A stretch of DNA of 6,814 nt, from positions 1 to 6,814 of the forward strand of contig CAJXVF010000123.1 in the NCBI GenBank assembly GCA_913060845.1, in the 5' to 3' direction. Of the stretch, positions 6,769-6,814 are shown one piece after another. How positions within the stretch are numbered: the stretch's first letter is position 1; every line of letters begins with the position of its first letter. This stretch comes from an uncultured Alphaproteobacteria bacterium (GTDB taxonomy: Bacteria > Pseudomonadota > Alphaproteobacteria > Bin95). The notes beneath the pieces are model-generated. The model was given only the letters and a program-made list of their open reading frames with translations. It had not been told where the DNA came from and ran no database searches. The translations under genes were made by a program, and so were the position numbers.

Positions 6769-6814
6769 CTGTCTCTTATACACATCTCCGAGCCCACGAG
6801 ACCTCTCTACATCT
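6769..6814. other. Illumina Nextera adapter contamination with i7 index
   Basis: These 46 bases are synthetic. CTGTCTCTTATACACATCT (6769-6787) is the 19-base Tn5 mosaic end, CCGAGCCCACGAGAC (6788-6802) completes the Nextera read-2 transposase adapter, CTCTCTAC (6803-6810) matches the Nextera i7 index N707 as I remember it, and ATCT (6811-6814) is the first part of the P7 flow-cell sequence. The order is exactly that of read-through into the i7 side of a library fragment. The genomic insert therefore ends at about 6768. This is not a natural transposon end. Confidence 0.98.

Noticed and set aside
6769..6787. Natural Tn5/IS50-type transposon end
   Set aside because: The mosaic end is followed exactly by Nextera adapter, index and P7 sequence, which exist only in sequencing libraries.

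Overview
This is a 6.8 kb piece of a GC-rich proteobacterial genome, most likely alphaproteobacterial. That assignment is an inference from the SoeABC-like operon, the Nfu_N-type NifU protein and the alphaproteobacterial style of the Bax-like glucosaminidase; no rRNA or other firm marker is present. The right-hand 46 bases are not genomic. They are Illumina Nextera library adapter with its i7 index, so the window is almost certainly the end of a draft contig.

Layout, left to right. Positions 1-4062 hold a tightly packed plus-strand operon for a membrane-bound complex iron-sulfur molybdoenzyme: a molybdopterin catalytic subunit (5' end cut off by the window), a four-cluster ferredoxin-like subunit (ATGA overlap with the first gene) and a DmsC-type membrane anchor. 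The combination and the sequence style match SoeABC, the cytoplasm-facing sulfite dehydrogenase that passes electrons from sulfite to the quinone pool. An 18-codon reading frame fills the short gap between the second and third genes and overlaps the third gene's start. A stem-loop spans the end of the third gene.

After a 203-base gap, positions 4266-4823 encode a two-domain Nfu iron-sulfur carrier. It may help supply clusters to iron-sulfur enzymes such as the neighbouring complex, but it looks like a separate transcription unit. An 8-bp hairpin lies in the next gap, followed by a secreted Bax-family glucosaminidase (peptidoglycan hydrolase) at 4956-6215. A histidine kinase catalytic domain on the minus strand (6231-6768) converges on it, with only 15 bases between the two stop codons, and is broken by the adapter junction.

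I see no mobile element, CRISPR array, tRNA or rRNA, and no convincing novel system. The most useful observation is the adapter contamination, which creates a false start and ten false residues on the kinase. Smaller points of interest are the mini-ORF between soeB and soeC and the hairpins in the untranslated gaps.
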